Shown in pieces: positions 1 to 6,832 of a stretch of DNA of 13,760 nucleotides. Source of the DNA: Acidobacteriota bacterium (GTDB taxonomy: Bacteria > Acidobacteriota > HRBIN11); the NCBI GenBank assembly GCA_025061865.1, contig JANXAA010000020.1:1-13760 (forward strand), in the 5' to 3' direction. The first letter of the stretch is position 1; each line of letters starts with the position of its first letter. Made by a program: the position numbers and the translations under genes. Below the pieces are notes generated by a model. The model was not told where the DNA came from, ran no database searches, and worked only from the letters and a program-made list of their open reading frames with translations.

Positions 1-455
1 TCGATGGTCTCAAACAAGTCGTCGACCGTCATGTCAAAAAAAGAGCCCCGCTTGCGGGCGGCTTCCCATTCGGCCTCATAGATAGGGACCGTGCCCAGGG
101 GCACGGGACAGTAGGCCAAGATCGCTTGCCGGATGGCCGGCAGGTCCCCACCCGTCGAGAGGTCCATGATCGTGTCGGCGCCGGCCTCGACAGCGAGCCG
201 GAGCTTTTCGAGCTCTTCCTCGAGGTTCACGTAGTCGTAAGACGTCCCCAAGTTGGCGTTGACCTTCACGGAAAGGCCCTTTCCGATGCCTGTAAAGCGG
301 GTCCGTGTCCGGTGGTGCGGATTGGCCGGGATGACGACGACCCCGGCGGCGACCCTTTCCCGGACCTCTTCGGGTGAGAGACCCTCGACCTCGGCCACGT
401 AGGCCATCGCCTCGGTGATACGGCCCTGACGGGCATATTCCATTTGCGTCGGCAT
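1..455 (-). CDS. thiC: Phosphomethylpyrimidine synthase ThiC, N-terminal part (cut by window edge)
   Basis: ThiC is the radical-SAM enzyme that rearranges aminoimidazole ribotide into the hydroxymethylpyrimidine phosphate of thiamine. About 151 residues are visible and the frame runs open off the left edge. The protein begins MPTQMEYARQGRITEAM, followed by VIPANPHHR (about 43-51), the signature VNANLGTSYDY (about 66-76), and GADTIMDLSTGGDLPAIR (about 90-107), all typical of the family. The catalytic Fe-S cysteines lie in the missing C-terminal part. The ATG directly precedes the conserved start of the short ThiC form, without the long N-terminal domain of proteobacterial and plant enzymes. 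A GGAGG lies 7 bases upstream. A TPP riboswitch and terminator in the leader support both the identity and thiamine-responsive control. It diverges from metK. Confidence 0.97.
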   Translation of the reverse strand, partial: MPTQMEYARQGRITEAMAYVAEVEGLSPEEVRERVAAGVVVIPANPHHRTRTRFTGIGKGLSVKVNANLGTSYDYVNLEEELEKLRLAVEAGADTIMDLSTGGDLPAIRQAILAYCPVPLGTVPIYEAEWEAARKRGSFFDMTVDDLFETI

Positions 456-578
456 GGTTCCACCTCCGGGGGTGAAGAGTCCCGAGTACCGGGTCCCAGG
501 ACCTCCCCGCCCTGCTCGCTCGGGCGGGGTCGTCCAGGATATAGATGCAGGATGCAGGGCCGGGCCCCGGACATCGAG

Positions 579-618
579 AAAAAAGAGGGATGGGCGACGG
601 GCAGACCGATCCGCCCAC
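579..618 (-). terminator. Intrinsic terminator in the thiC leader
   Basis: Read on the minus strand, a 7-pair stem (612-618 with 590-596, one G.U) encloses a second short stem (CGG at 606-608 with CCG at 598-600). Five bases later comes a run of six U (579-584). It lies about 65 bases downstream of the TPP aptamer and 120 bases before the thiC start, where a transcription-attenuating riboswitch would place it. The gap of a few C/U bases between stem and U-run makes it slightly atypical. Confidence 0.65.
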
Positions 619-683
619 GCCGGGTTTCAAGACCTGGTGGGGAACTGGAAGGGAAGGGAGGACACACAAAGGAGCTGTCGTTT

Positions 684-788
684 CGAGCGGACCTTCCCTC
701 CGCCGGCATTATCCGGATCAGGTTCCAGGGGTCGGTCCCGCCGTAGGGACCCTCTCAGCCTGGTCGCCCAAGCTCCCCCAGGTCCTCG
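684..788 (-). promoter_or_regulatory. TPP riboswitch (THI element) controlling thiC
   Basis: Read on the minus strand, the conserved TPP-aptamer elements appear in order: GGGGGAGC, then GGCTGAGAGGG (the CUGAGA pyrimidine-binding bulge, about 752-761), then GAACCTGATCCGGATAATGCC (the thi-box, about 705-725), followed by GGCGGAGGGAAGG. The closing helix P1 pairs GGACCT (780-785) with AGGTCC (689-694). A further CGA/TCG pairing continues past a small bulge. It sits between a promoter at 801-829 and thiC. From known TPP riboswitches, ligand binding should lower thiC expression. A terminator follows, so control is probably transcriptional. Confidence 0.96.
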
Positions 789-800
789 CTTTCTGCCGAA

Positions 801-829
801 AGCTTAGGCCTCTCCGGGCGCGCCGTCAA
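801..829 (-). promoter_or_regulatory. Probable sigma70-type promoter of thiC
   Basis: On the minus strand TTGACG (824-829) is followed after exactly 17 bases by TAAGCT (801-806). Initiation about 7 bases later falls at about 794, immediately before the first helix of the TPP aptamer. That position makes this moderate match believable. Confidence 0.6.
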
Positions 830-922
830 TTCGGATAGGGAAGGCCCCGAGCAACGGGGCCCGAGGATGCGAGATCCGCCCAGAACCCCAAGACCGAAGA
901 CCGAATTTCGGAGGGATAACAT

Positions 923-951
923 TTGACATTCTGTCGGGAGGCGGGCATAAT
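923..951 (+). promoter_or_regulatory. Strong sigma70-type promoter of metK
   Basis: A perfect -35 box TTGACA (923-928), a 17-base spacer and CATAAT (946-951, five of six consensus bases) precede metK. Expected initiation is near 958-960, giving a leader of about 58 bases. The leader holds a small GGGGC/GCCCC hairpin (965-969 with 982-986) and a GAGG-type ribosome site before the ATG at 1017. I see no known SAM riboswitch class in this short leader. Confidence 0.8.
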
Positions 952-1016
952 GCTCCGCTCCGGAGGGGCAGGCTGTAAGAGGCCCCGCTGTTTACCTTAT
1001 ATCCTGAGGTCGAGGC

Positions 1017-2171
1017 ATGCCAAAGCGTGGACGGTATCTATTTACGTCGGAATCCGTGACGGAAGGCCATCCCGACAAAGTGGCTGACCAGATCTCGGAC
1101 GCCATCTTGGATGCGATCTTAGAAAAAGACCCCCTCGGCCGGGTCGCCTGTGAGACCCTGGTGACGACGGGCCTGGCCTTCGTGGCCGGGGAGATCACGA
1201 CGACCTGCTACGTGGACATCCCGGAGGTCGTCCGGGAGACGATCCGGAGCGTCGGTTACACGAGGGCCAAATTTGGTTTTGACTACGAGACGTGTGCCGT
1301 CATCACGGCTATCCAGGAGCAGTCGCCCGACATCGCTATGGGTGTCGACCGGGGCGGAGCCGGCGACCAGGGCATGATGTTTGGCTATGCTTGTCGGGAG
1401 ACGCCGGAACTGATGCCCCTGCCCATTATGCTGGCTCACCGCCTCTGTATGCGGGTGGCCCAGCTTCGGAAAGAAGGCATATTGGAGTATCTCCGTCCGG
1501 ATGGGAAGTCCCAAATCACCATCGAGTACGAGGACAGTACGCCCCTCCGGGTCGATGCGGTCGTCCTGTCCGTTCAACATAGTCCTGCTGTCGACATGGG
1601 GACCGTGCGAGAGGACATCATCGAAAAGGCCGTCGAGGCCGTCATTCCCCGTCATTGGATCGACGAGCGGACCAAGATTTTCGTGAACCCTACGGGTCGA
1701 TTTGAGGTCGGCGGGCCCCGGGCCGACACGGGTCTGACAGGCCGCAAGATCATGGTCGACACATACGGTGGCCGGGCCCACCACGGCGGTGGCTGCTTCT
1801 CCGGGAAAGACCCCACGAAGGTCGACCGCTCGGCCAGCTACATGGCCCGGTATATCGCCAAGAACCTGGTAGCGGCCGGCGTAGCCGATGAACTGGAAAT
1901 CCAGCTTGCCTATGTTATCGGGGAGCCGGACCCCGTCTCCATCATGGTCGATACCTATGGCACGGGTCGGATTGCTGATGTGAAGATCCTGAAACTCATC
2001 CGAGAATTCTTCCCATTGACGCCGCGAGGTATTATCGAACACCTGAACCTGCGGCGGCCGATCTATCGGAAGACGGCCGCTTACGGCCACTTCGGACGGG
2101 AGGAACCCGAATTTACCTGGGAGCGGACGGACATGGCAGCCGAGATCGCCCGTGCGGCCGGTCTGGCGTAA
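1017..2171 (+). CDS. metK: S-adenosylmethionine synthetase
   Basis: MetK makes S-adenosylmethionine from methionine and ATP in the cytoplasm. The 384-residue product is full family length. Visible motifs are the N-terminal TSESVTEGHPDKVADQISDAI (about 10-30, with ATP-site His18 and Asp20), signature GGAGDQG (113-119), the phosphate-binding GGGCFSGKDPTKVDRS (257-272), and YVIGEPDPVSI (299-309). The signature-2 position usually filled by Ala (GGGAFSGKD) is Cys here, which the family pattern tolerates. The ATG is preceded by CTGAGGTCGAGG and matches the conserved start, and a strong promoter lies at 923-951. It is followed on the same strand by ahcY, 241 bases away, so both steps of SAM turnover are neighbours, although the gap may hold its own signals. 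Confidence 0.98.
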   Translation: MPKRGRYLFTSESVTEGHPDKVADQISDAILDAILEKDPLGRVACETLVTTGLAFVAGEITTTCYVDIPEVVRETIRSVGYTRAKFGFDYETCAVITAIQEQSPDIAMGVDRGGAGDQGMMFGYACRETPELMPLPIMLAHRLCMRVAQLRKEGILEYLRPDGKSQITIEYEDSTPLRVDAVVLSVQHSPAVDMGTVREDIIEKAVEAVIPRHWIDERTKIFVNPTGRFEVGGPRADTGLTGRKIMVDTYGGRAHHGGGCFSGKDPTKVDRSASYMARYIAKNLVAAGVADELEIQLAYVIGEPDPVSIMVDTYGTGRIADVKILKLIREFFPLTPRGIIEHLNLRRPIYRKTAAYGHFGREEPEFTWERTDMAAEIARAAGLA

Positions 2172-2173
2172 GG

Positions 2174-2209
2174 ATTCGGGGGGTCGGCCATTCGGCGGTC
2201 GGCAGTCCG
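2174..2209 (+). repeat. Degenerate REP-like repeat, copy 1
   Basis: This stretch directly after the metK stop contains TCGGCCATTCGG and CGGTCGGCAGTC. These match the copy on the opposite strand at 2351-2390 (TCGGCCATCGAGACGGCAGTC) apart from short insertions. The two copies are inverted relative to each other inside the metK-ahcY gap. Similarity was judged by eye. Confidence 0.5.
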
Positions 2210-2295
2210 CAGCAGGAGAGATTGGGGACGATGGAAGTGCCCCAGGTTCGCTTTATCGCAATGAGGGGAGAGCCTAGGCCTCTGGCCTGCAAGGT

Positions 2296-2317
2296 GGGCC
2301 GACGTCCTTGTCGGCCC
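2296..2317 (+). other. Perfect 8-bp hairpin in the metK-ahcY gap
   Basis: GGGCCGAC (2296-2303), a 6-base loop and GTCGGCCC (2310-2317) form a perfect stem-loop about 95 bases before ahcY. No U-run follows, so it is not a classical terminator. It could be an RNA-stabilising or leader structure. The rest of the 241-base gap holds two inverted REP-like copies and no convincing gene. The short open frame at 2231-2404 is arginine- and proline-rich and has no family resemblance. Confidence 0.45.
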
Positions 2318-2350
2318 GTCCGGTCGCCTCGGAACCTCTCGAGCCCTTTC

Positions 2351-2390
2351 CTCCGACTGCCGTCTCGATGGCCGAATTCTCGAATTCCCG
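2351..2390 (-). repeat. Degenerate REP-like repeat, copy 2 (inverted)
   Basis: On the minus strand this reads CGGGAATTCGAGAATTCGGC followed by CATCGAGACGGCAGTCGGAG. The first part matches the copy at 10534-10557 with few differences. The second part matches 11778-11804 (GGCCAGTCGAGACGG). It lies just upstream of the ahcY ribosome site. Confidence 0.6.
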
Positions 2391-2412
2391 CACCCCGGGT
2401 TTGAGGTCCGTG

Positions 2413-3669
2413 ATGGTTTACGACGTGCGTGACTTAGCCATGGCCGATGTCGGCCGGGCCCGTATTGAGTGGGCCCGTCGGTTTATGCCCGTCCTCGAAC
2501 GTATCCGGGAACGATTCCGCCGGGAACGCCCCCTCGAGGGGCTTCGCGTCTCGGCCTGTCTGCACGTGACGTCCGAGACGGCCAACCTCATCGAGACCCT
2601 CCAAGTCGGCGGGGCCCAAGTGCGTCTCTGTGCGTCGAATCCCCTGAGCACCCAAGACGACGTCGCCGCCGCCCTGATCGTCCATGCCGGCGTCGAGGTC
2701 TTCGCTATCAAAGGTGAAGACGCCGAGACCTACTATAAACACATCCATGCGGCTTTGGAGCAGCGCCCCCACGTGACCATCGACGACGGGGCGGACCTCG
2801 TCACGACGCTACATACCCAGCGGCGTGAACTCCTCCCGGACGTCATCGGTGGGACGGAGGAAACGACGACGGGCGTGATTCGCCTCCGGAGCATGGCCCG
2901 GGAAGGCGTCCTGGCCTATCCCATCATCGCAGTCAATGACGCCATGACCAAGCACATGTTTGACAATCGCTACGGGACGGGCCAGAGTACCCTGGACGGT
3001 ATCATCCGGGCGACCAACCTCTTGATTGCGGGGACGACGGTCGTCGTCAGCGGATACGGCATGTGCGGCCGGGGTGTCGCCATGCGGGCGCGCGGCTTGG
3101 GAGCCCACGTGATCGTCACTGAGGTCGACCCGCTCCGGGCCTTAGAGGCCGTCATGGACGGCTATGAGGTCACACCCCTCTTAGAAGCTGCTGCCCGGGG
3201 GGACGTTTTCATCACCGTGACGGGCAACAAGCATGTCCTCCGACGGGAGCACTTCGAGCGCATGAAAGACGGGGCCCTCCTGGCGAATGCCGGCCACTTT
3301 AACGTCGAGATCGATATCCCGGCGCTCGTTGGGATGGCCGTCTCACGCCAGGTCCTACGGCCCTTTGTCGAAGAATTCCGCTTAGCCGATGGTCGGCGCC
3401 TCTACCTGTTGGCCGAAGGCCGGCTCGTGAACTTGGCCGCCGCCGAGGGTCATCCGGCGGCCGTCATGGACATGAGTTTCGCGAATCAGGCTCTCTGCGT
3501 CGAGTACTTGGCCCGGTCGGGTCGGTCCCTGGCACCTCAAGTCTATCCGGTCCCCCGAGAGATCGACGAGCAGGTCGCTCGGCTCAAGCTAGCCGCCATG
3601 GGCAAGGTCATCGACGAACTGACCGACGAACAGCGGGCCTACTTGGCATCCTGGCAAGAGGGTACCTAA
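2413..3669 (+). CDS. ahcY: Adenosylhomocysteinase (SAH hydrolase), short thermophile/archaeal-like form
   Basis: The enzyme splits S-adenosylhomocysteine, the product of SAM-dependent methylation, into adenosine and homocysteine using bound NAD. The chosen ATG (GAGG 6 bases upstream) gives 418 residues beginning MVYDVRDLAMADVGRARIEW. The frame stays open upstream, but those codons are intergenic repeat sequence. Visible are CLHVTSETANL (about 49-59, active-site His51), TEETTTGV (148-155), NDAMTKHMFDN (175-185, Lys180 and Asp184), and the NAD-binding GYGMCGRGVAMRARGLGA (214-231) with TEVDPLRALEA. The C-terminus ends KVIDELTDEQRAYLASW and lacks the longer tail with KPDHYRY found in eukaryotic and most bacterial enzymes, as in archaeal and Thermotoga-type proteins. 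It follows metK, completing a methyl-cycle pair. Confidence 0.97.
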   Translation: MVYDVRDLAMADVGRARIEWARRFMPVLERIRERFRRERPLEGLRVSACLHVTSETANLIETLQVGGAQVRLCASNPLSTQDDVAAALIVHAGVEVFAIKGEDAETYYKHIHAALEQRPHVTIDDGADLVTTLHTQRRELLPDVIGGTEETTTGVIRLRSMAREGVLAYPIIAVNDAMTKHMFDNRYGTGQSTLDGIIRATNLLIAGTTVVVSGYGMCGRGVAMRARGLGAHVIVTEVDPLRALEAVMDGYEVTPLLEAAARGDVFITVTGNKHVLRREHFERMKDGALLANAGHFNVEIDIPALVGMAVSRQVLRPFVEEFRLADGRRLYLLAEGRLVNLAAAEGHPAAVMDMSFANQALCVEYLARSGRSLAPQVYPVPREIDEQVARLKLAAMGKVIDELTDEQRAYLASWQEGT

Positions 3670-3716
3670 GCATCGGATCCCATCGTCCTGAGGTCAGGTC
3701 TCGGGCCATCGGTCTC

Positions 3717-3781
3717 GGGTCTTAGGGATTGGGGGTCAGGGGTCTAGTGTTCTCCAGATTCCTGAATCTCGATCCCCGACC
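3717..3781 (+). terminator. G-rich tract and long imperfect hairpin after ahcY (possible terminator)
   Basis: The 223-base gap between ahcY and the cupin gene holds four G-tracts (3717-3719, 3725-3727, 3731-3735, 3739-3742) separated by 5, 3 and 3 bases, a canonical G-quadruplex pattern. Overlapping it is a hairpin: GGTCAGGGGTC (3734-3744) can pair with GATCCCCGACC (3771-3781), and inside lies AGATTC-CT-GAATCT (3756-3769). Only CTTT follows, so it lacks a strong U-run. Its place behind ahcY suggests transcript ending or 3'-end protection. Confidence 0.45.
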
Positions 3782-3892
3782 TTTGAAGACCCCACACTCA
3801 GCCCATGCAAGGGCCTAGTGCTTGGGATCCGGGACCACCTCTCAGGGAGTTCGCGCTCGAGACACGAGACCCTTACCTCGTGAGGTCCTCAG

Positions 3893-4282
3893 ATGGATTC
3901 ACTGGCAGGTCGTGAGATTCCAACGCACGAGCCGACTTACGACGAGCGGCCCTGGGGAACCTGGGAGCTCTTGGGGATGGGACCCGACTATAAGGTCAAA
4001 CGCTTAGTGGTCCGGCCGGGTCACCGCCTGAGTCTCCAGTATCACCACTATCGGAGCGAGCACTGGGTCGTCGTCCAGGGAGAGGCTCTCGTCCAGCGAG
4101 ATGGCGAGACGCTCTATCTAAAGCCGGATGAGGGCTGTTACATTCCGGCCCGGGTCGCTCACCGGGTCACTAACCCGGGGGCAGAACCCCTTGTTATCGT
4201 CGAGGTCCAGTTCGGACACTGCCGGGAGGACGACATCGTCCGCATCGAGGACGATTATGGCCGAGCCACGCCTGCGCGATAA
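3893..4282 (+). CDS. Stand-alone phosphomannose isomerase type II cupin
   Basis: This 129-residue protein matches the C-terminal cupin half of bifunctional ManC/AlgA enzymes, which interconverts fructose-6-phosphate and mannose-6-phosphate. Visible are RPWGTWELL (19-27), YKVKRLVVRPGHRLSLQYH (33-51), the metal-site motif HHYRSEHWVVVQGEA (51-65, ligands expected among His51, His52, Glu56, His57), IPARVAHRVTNPG (84-96, His90), and the closing EDDIVRIEDDYGR (112-124). The start is set by GAGG 7 bases upstream of the ATG. It overlaps the next gene, a mannose-1-phosphate guanylyltransferase, by 26 bases, so the two are probably translationally coupled. The isomerase role is inferred from the family, since single-domain cupins of this type can also act on other sugar phosphates. 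Confidence 0.88.
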   Translation: MDSLAGREIPTHEPTYDERPWGTWELLGMGPDYKVKRLVVRPGHRLSLQYHHYRSEHWVVVQGEALVQRDGETLYLKPDEGCYIPARVAHRVTNPGAEPLVIVEVQFGHCREDDIVRIEDDYGRATPAR

Positions 4283-5345
4283 GCTTCATGCCGTCATCAT
4301 GGCCGGCGGTCGAGGGGAACGATTCTGGCCCCTCAGCACATACCGCCGTCCTAAGCCCTTCGTCGAGGGTCTCTTCTCCCGAAGTCTGTTCCGCATGACC
4401 GTCGAGCGGGTCTTGCGGGCCCTACCGCCGGGGCGACTCTGGGTCGTCGTCGGGTCCGACCACCGGGCGATGGTCCGGGCCCAAGCGCCGGAAATTCCGT
4501 CCAAGCAGGTCCTCGTCGAACCGATGGCCCGGGACACAGCCGCTGCCATCGCCTATGCGGCCTTGGTCCTGGAGCAGACCCACGGGCCCGACGCCCTCAT
4601 GCTGGTCCTACCCTGCGATCATTGGATCCAACCGGTGGACAGTTTCTGGGCGACCGTCGACGTCGGCTTGGAAGTCTTGGCCGACGCATCGGACTGGGAG
4701 GTCGTCTTCGGGATCCTCCCTACCCGGCCCGAGACGGGCTACGGCTACATCCAGATCGGCGTTCCCTTGCGCCCCGACGTCTATGGAGTCCAAGCCTTTC
4801 ATGAGAAGCCGGACATCGTCACAGCTCATCGATATTTGGTACAGCGCGACTTCTACTGGAATTCGGGGATTTTCCTGTGGCGGGTCGGTCGCATTTTAGA
4901 ACTCCTGGAACGGCATTTACCGGACACCTATGAGGCACTCCGGGCGTGTATCCGTCGGTGGGGGGACCCCGGATTCCCCTTTGCCCTGGAAACCGCCTAC
5001 GAGCAGATCCGTCCCATCTCCATCGACTATGGGGTCATGGAGAAGGCCGACGGGATCGTGATGGTGACGGCCCGCTTTTTATGGGACGACGTGGGTCAAT
5101 GGGAGGCTCTAGAAAGGCTTCCCACCGACACGGACGTTGAGTCCAATCGGGTCTGGGGTCCGGCCACGCTTGTCGATGCCCGCAACTGCATCGTCGTCAA
5201 CACGTCCGGCTGGGTCGCCGTCGTCGGCCTCGACGACGTCGTCGTCGTCCACGACCGGGGCCGCATCCTGGTCATGAAAAAGGGCCGGGGGGCCCACTTG
5301 AAGGACCTGGTCCGTCAGCTCCCGCCGGAGACCGTCGAGGCGTGA
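4257..5345 (+). CDS. manC: Mannose-1-phosphate guanylyltransferase (GDP-mannose pyrophosphorylase)
   Basis: It joins GTP and mannose-1-phosphate to GDP-mannose, the donor for mannose- and fucose-containing polysaccharides. The chosen ATG has GAGG 6 bases upstream and gives 362 residues starting MAEPRLRDKLHAVIMAGGRG. Motifs seen are the nucleotide-binding GGRGERFWPLS (17-27) with Lys33, VLPCDHW (117-123), the sugar-binding ETGYGYIQIG (159-168), EKP (183-185), WNSGIFLW (201-208), SIDYGVMEK (255-263) and LWDDVGQW (275-282). A beta-helix-like tail follows (about 306-345), with no cupin domain, because that half is encoded by the overlapping gene upstream. No phosphomannomutase is in view, so the pathway must be completed elsewhere. 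Confidence 0.95.
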   Translation: MAEPRLRDKLHAVIMAGGRGERFWPLSTYRRPKPFVEGLFSRSLFRMTVERVLRALPPGRLWVVVGSDHRAMVRAQAPEIPSKQVLVEPMARDTAAAIAYAALVLEQTHGPDALMLVLPCDHWIQPVDSFWATVDVGLEVLADASDWEVVFGILPTRPETGYGYIQIGVPLRPDVYGVQAFHEKPDIVTAHRYLVQRDFYWNSGIFLWRVGRILELLERHLPDTYEALRACIRRWGDPGFPFALETAYEQIRPISIDYGVMEKADGIVMVTARFLWDDVGQWEALERLPTDTDVESNRVWGPATLVDARNCIVVNTSGWVAVVGLDDVVVVHDRGRILVMKKGRGAHLKDLVRQLPPETVEA

Positions 5346-5382
5346 AGCCGAGTGTCGGGTCCTGAGCGGGGGTATCGGTTTA

Positions 5383-5406
5383 GGGATCAGGGGAGACCTG
5401 AATCCC
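5383..5406. terminator. Hairpin between the convergent manC and M28 peptidase genes
   Basis: GGGATCAGG (5383-5391), a 5-base loop and CCTG-A-ATCCC (5397-5406) form a 9-pair stem with one bulged A in the 77-base convergent gap. It is preceded on the plus strand by G-tracts (5357-5359, 5368-5372). TTAGGGAT...CAGGGG is shared with the tract behind ahcY. No U-run follows on either side, so the terminator role is inferred from position. Confidence 0.4.
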
Positions 5407-5422
5407 GTTCCCGGTCCTCGAT

Positions 5423-6832
5423 CTACCGGAGTTGGAGCAGTAGAAACCAGGCCAGCATCAGGACCGTCAGGATCAGGCCCTCGAGGGTCCATCCAATCCC
5501 TGGAAATCGGGCCATCGCCAAGACTGTCAGGAGAGGCCCGCTCCAGTAAACCAGGCTGGGCAAGACACTGAGGAATCGTGGAACCCACGGGTCTGTCTGC
5601 AGATGGCCGAGACCTGCTAAGAGAGTCGACGGGATCAAGAGGGCCAGGGTCTCGGCGGGCTTCCAGAGAGCCAACCCCAGGGGCACCAGGAGCCGGCCCC
5701 ACCGGACGGCTGGATGGGCCGAGGCCGTCAGGGCGAGGACCCCATAGAAGATCCCAAGGACGATCAGGCTCCATCGGAAGGCGGCCCCGCTGAGGACCCA
5801 AGACCCGAAAACCCAGTAAGCCTGGTCCTGGTCGGTAGCGGATTCCGACGGGGTCTCGACGACCTGAAGGAGCCACCGAGCGTAGCGGTCCAGACGTTCC
5901 GCAGAAGCTTGCTCGATGCGATCGGACTGACTGTGGTAGGCTGGGTAGAATCGGACGAAGGAAGCGTCTGCCACGAAGATGGACGGGACGCCGACCCGTG
6001 CGAAGGGGGCGTCGTCACTGGCGAAGGGAATCCGCACGTTCCGGATGGCCCACTGGTAGGGATAGCTCAGGTAGGGATCTCCCAACCGAGGCGCCAGACT
6101 GGCCGTCTGGGCTGTCCGTAGGGAGTGCCTCACGAGCCACGGGGGTGCTAAGGGATGTGCGTGGCGCGAGCTCCAGGGATATCGGAACGTGTGGAAACAC
6201 GAGGTGCCCTGGGACCAACCGACCATTTCGAGGCTAAGGTGACCCATGAGGTGGGGAATGGGCTTAGCGTCGCCAGTGGCGTAGCGGTGGGCATACAGGG
6301 TCGAACCCAGGAGGCCGGTTTCCTCACCGTCCCAGAAGCCCAGGACGACCGGCCTGGGGGGTATGTGTCGAGACCAGTGCTCGGCCAGGGCCAAGAGGAG
6401 TCCTACGCCCGTGGCATTGTCCAGGGCACCCGGACTCCCGGGCACGGTGTCGTAATGAGCGCTGAACAACCAGCCAGGTACCTCGGCCGGCTCGGGCCAC
6501 ACGGCGATGACGTTGACATACCGTTGGACCCCGACGGTGAAGGGCTGGACCTGAACCTGCCATCCCGGCAGAGCCGTCAGCGTTTCGACAATATAGGCTC
6601 TTGCTCGGTCGTGGGCCGCCGAGCCAGGCACGCGAGGCCCCAAGGCGGCCAGCCGGGCCGCATGACGCCATGCGACGGCTCCCAGGGTCGTCTCTGGCTC
6701 CGACCCGACGGGACCGCCGTACATGAGCGCCCCCCATCCGATGCAGCTCATCACGATTCCTAGCATCGTGAGGTAGACGAGCCAATAAGCAAGTCGGGCA
6801 GGTGGGCAGATAGGCGGGTGAAGTCCGGGCAC
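5423..6832 (-). CDS. Membrane-anchored M28-family zinc peptidase
   Basis: This 469-residue protein contains an M28 (aminopeptidase Y-like) catalytic domain with all expected zinc and catalytic residues: SAHYDTV (His126, Asp128), GALDNATG (Asp138), DGEETGLLGS (Glu170, Glu171), SLEMVGW (Glu202) and YHSQSD (His300). One hydrophobic segment precedes the domain (about 13-40). Several follow (about 344-370, 380-410 and 420-469), so the enzyme sits in the cytoplasmic membrane, probably with its catalytic part outside. The start is the GTG at 6832. AGGA lies almost against it, so initiation is uncertain, but the next ATG (6766) would shorten the first membrane segment. It diverges from the MFS gene. 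The substrate is unknown; oligopeptide trimming is the family-based guess. Confidence 0.85.
   Translation of the reverse strand: MPGLHPPICPPARLAYWLVYLTMLGIVMSCIGWGALMYGGPVGSEPETTLGAVAWRHAARLAALGPRVPGSAAHDRARAYIVETLTALPGWQVQVQPFTVGVQRYVNVIAVWPEPAEVPGWLFSAHYDTVPGSPGALDNATGVGLLLALAEHWSRHIPPRPVVLGFWDGEETGLLGSTLYAHRYATGDAKPIPHLMGHLSLEMVGWSQGTSCFHTFRYPWSSRHAHPLAPPWLVRHSLRTAQTASLAPRLGDPYLSYPYQWAIRNVRIPFASDDAPFARVGVPSIFVADASFVRFYPAYHSQSDRIEQASAERLDRYARWLLQVVETPSESATDQDQAYWVFGSWVLSGAAFRWSLIVLGIFYGVLALTASAHPAVRWGRLLVPLGLALWKPAETLALLIPSTLLAGLGHLQTDPWVPRFLSVLPSLVYWSGPLLTVLAMARFPGIGWTLEGLILTVLMLAWFLLLQLR

Noticed and set aside
843..861. GGCCCCG/CGGGGCC hairpin between the thiC and metK promoters
   Set aside because: It is a perfect 7-bp stem but lies upstream of both promoters with no gene ending there and no U-run. 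I assign no function.
958..1016. SAM riboswitch in the metK leader
   Set aside because: The leader is only about 58 bases with one small hairpin, and I find no SAM-I, SAM-II, SMK or SAM-VI consensus element.
1119..2090. 323-codon open frame on the minus strand opposite metK
   Set aside because: It lies entirely antisense to a clear metK, has no family resemblance, and has the Asp/Gly/Arg/Pro-rich composition expected of a shadow frame in GC-rich DNA.
2231..2404. Small open frame in the metK-ahcY gap
   Set aside because: It runs through a hairpin and a repeat copy, is Arg/Pro-rich, has a weak ribosome site, and looks like chance.
5109..5876. 255-codon minus-strand frame across the ends of manC and the M28 gene
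   Set aside because: It overlaps two well-supported genes and is made of low-complexity Pro/Gly/Arg sequence, so it is a shadow frame.
6155..6763. 202-codon plus-strand frame opposite the M28 peptidase
   Set aside because: It is antisense to the catalytic domain of a real peptidase, with no recognisable motifs or ribosome site.
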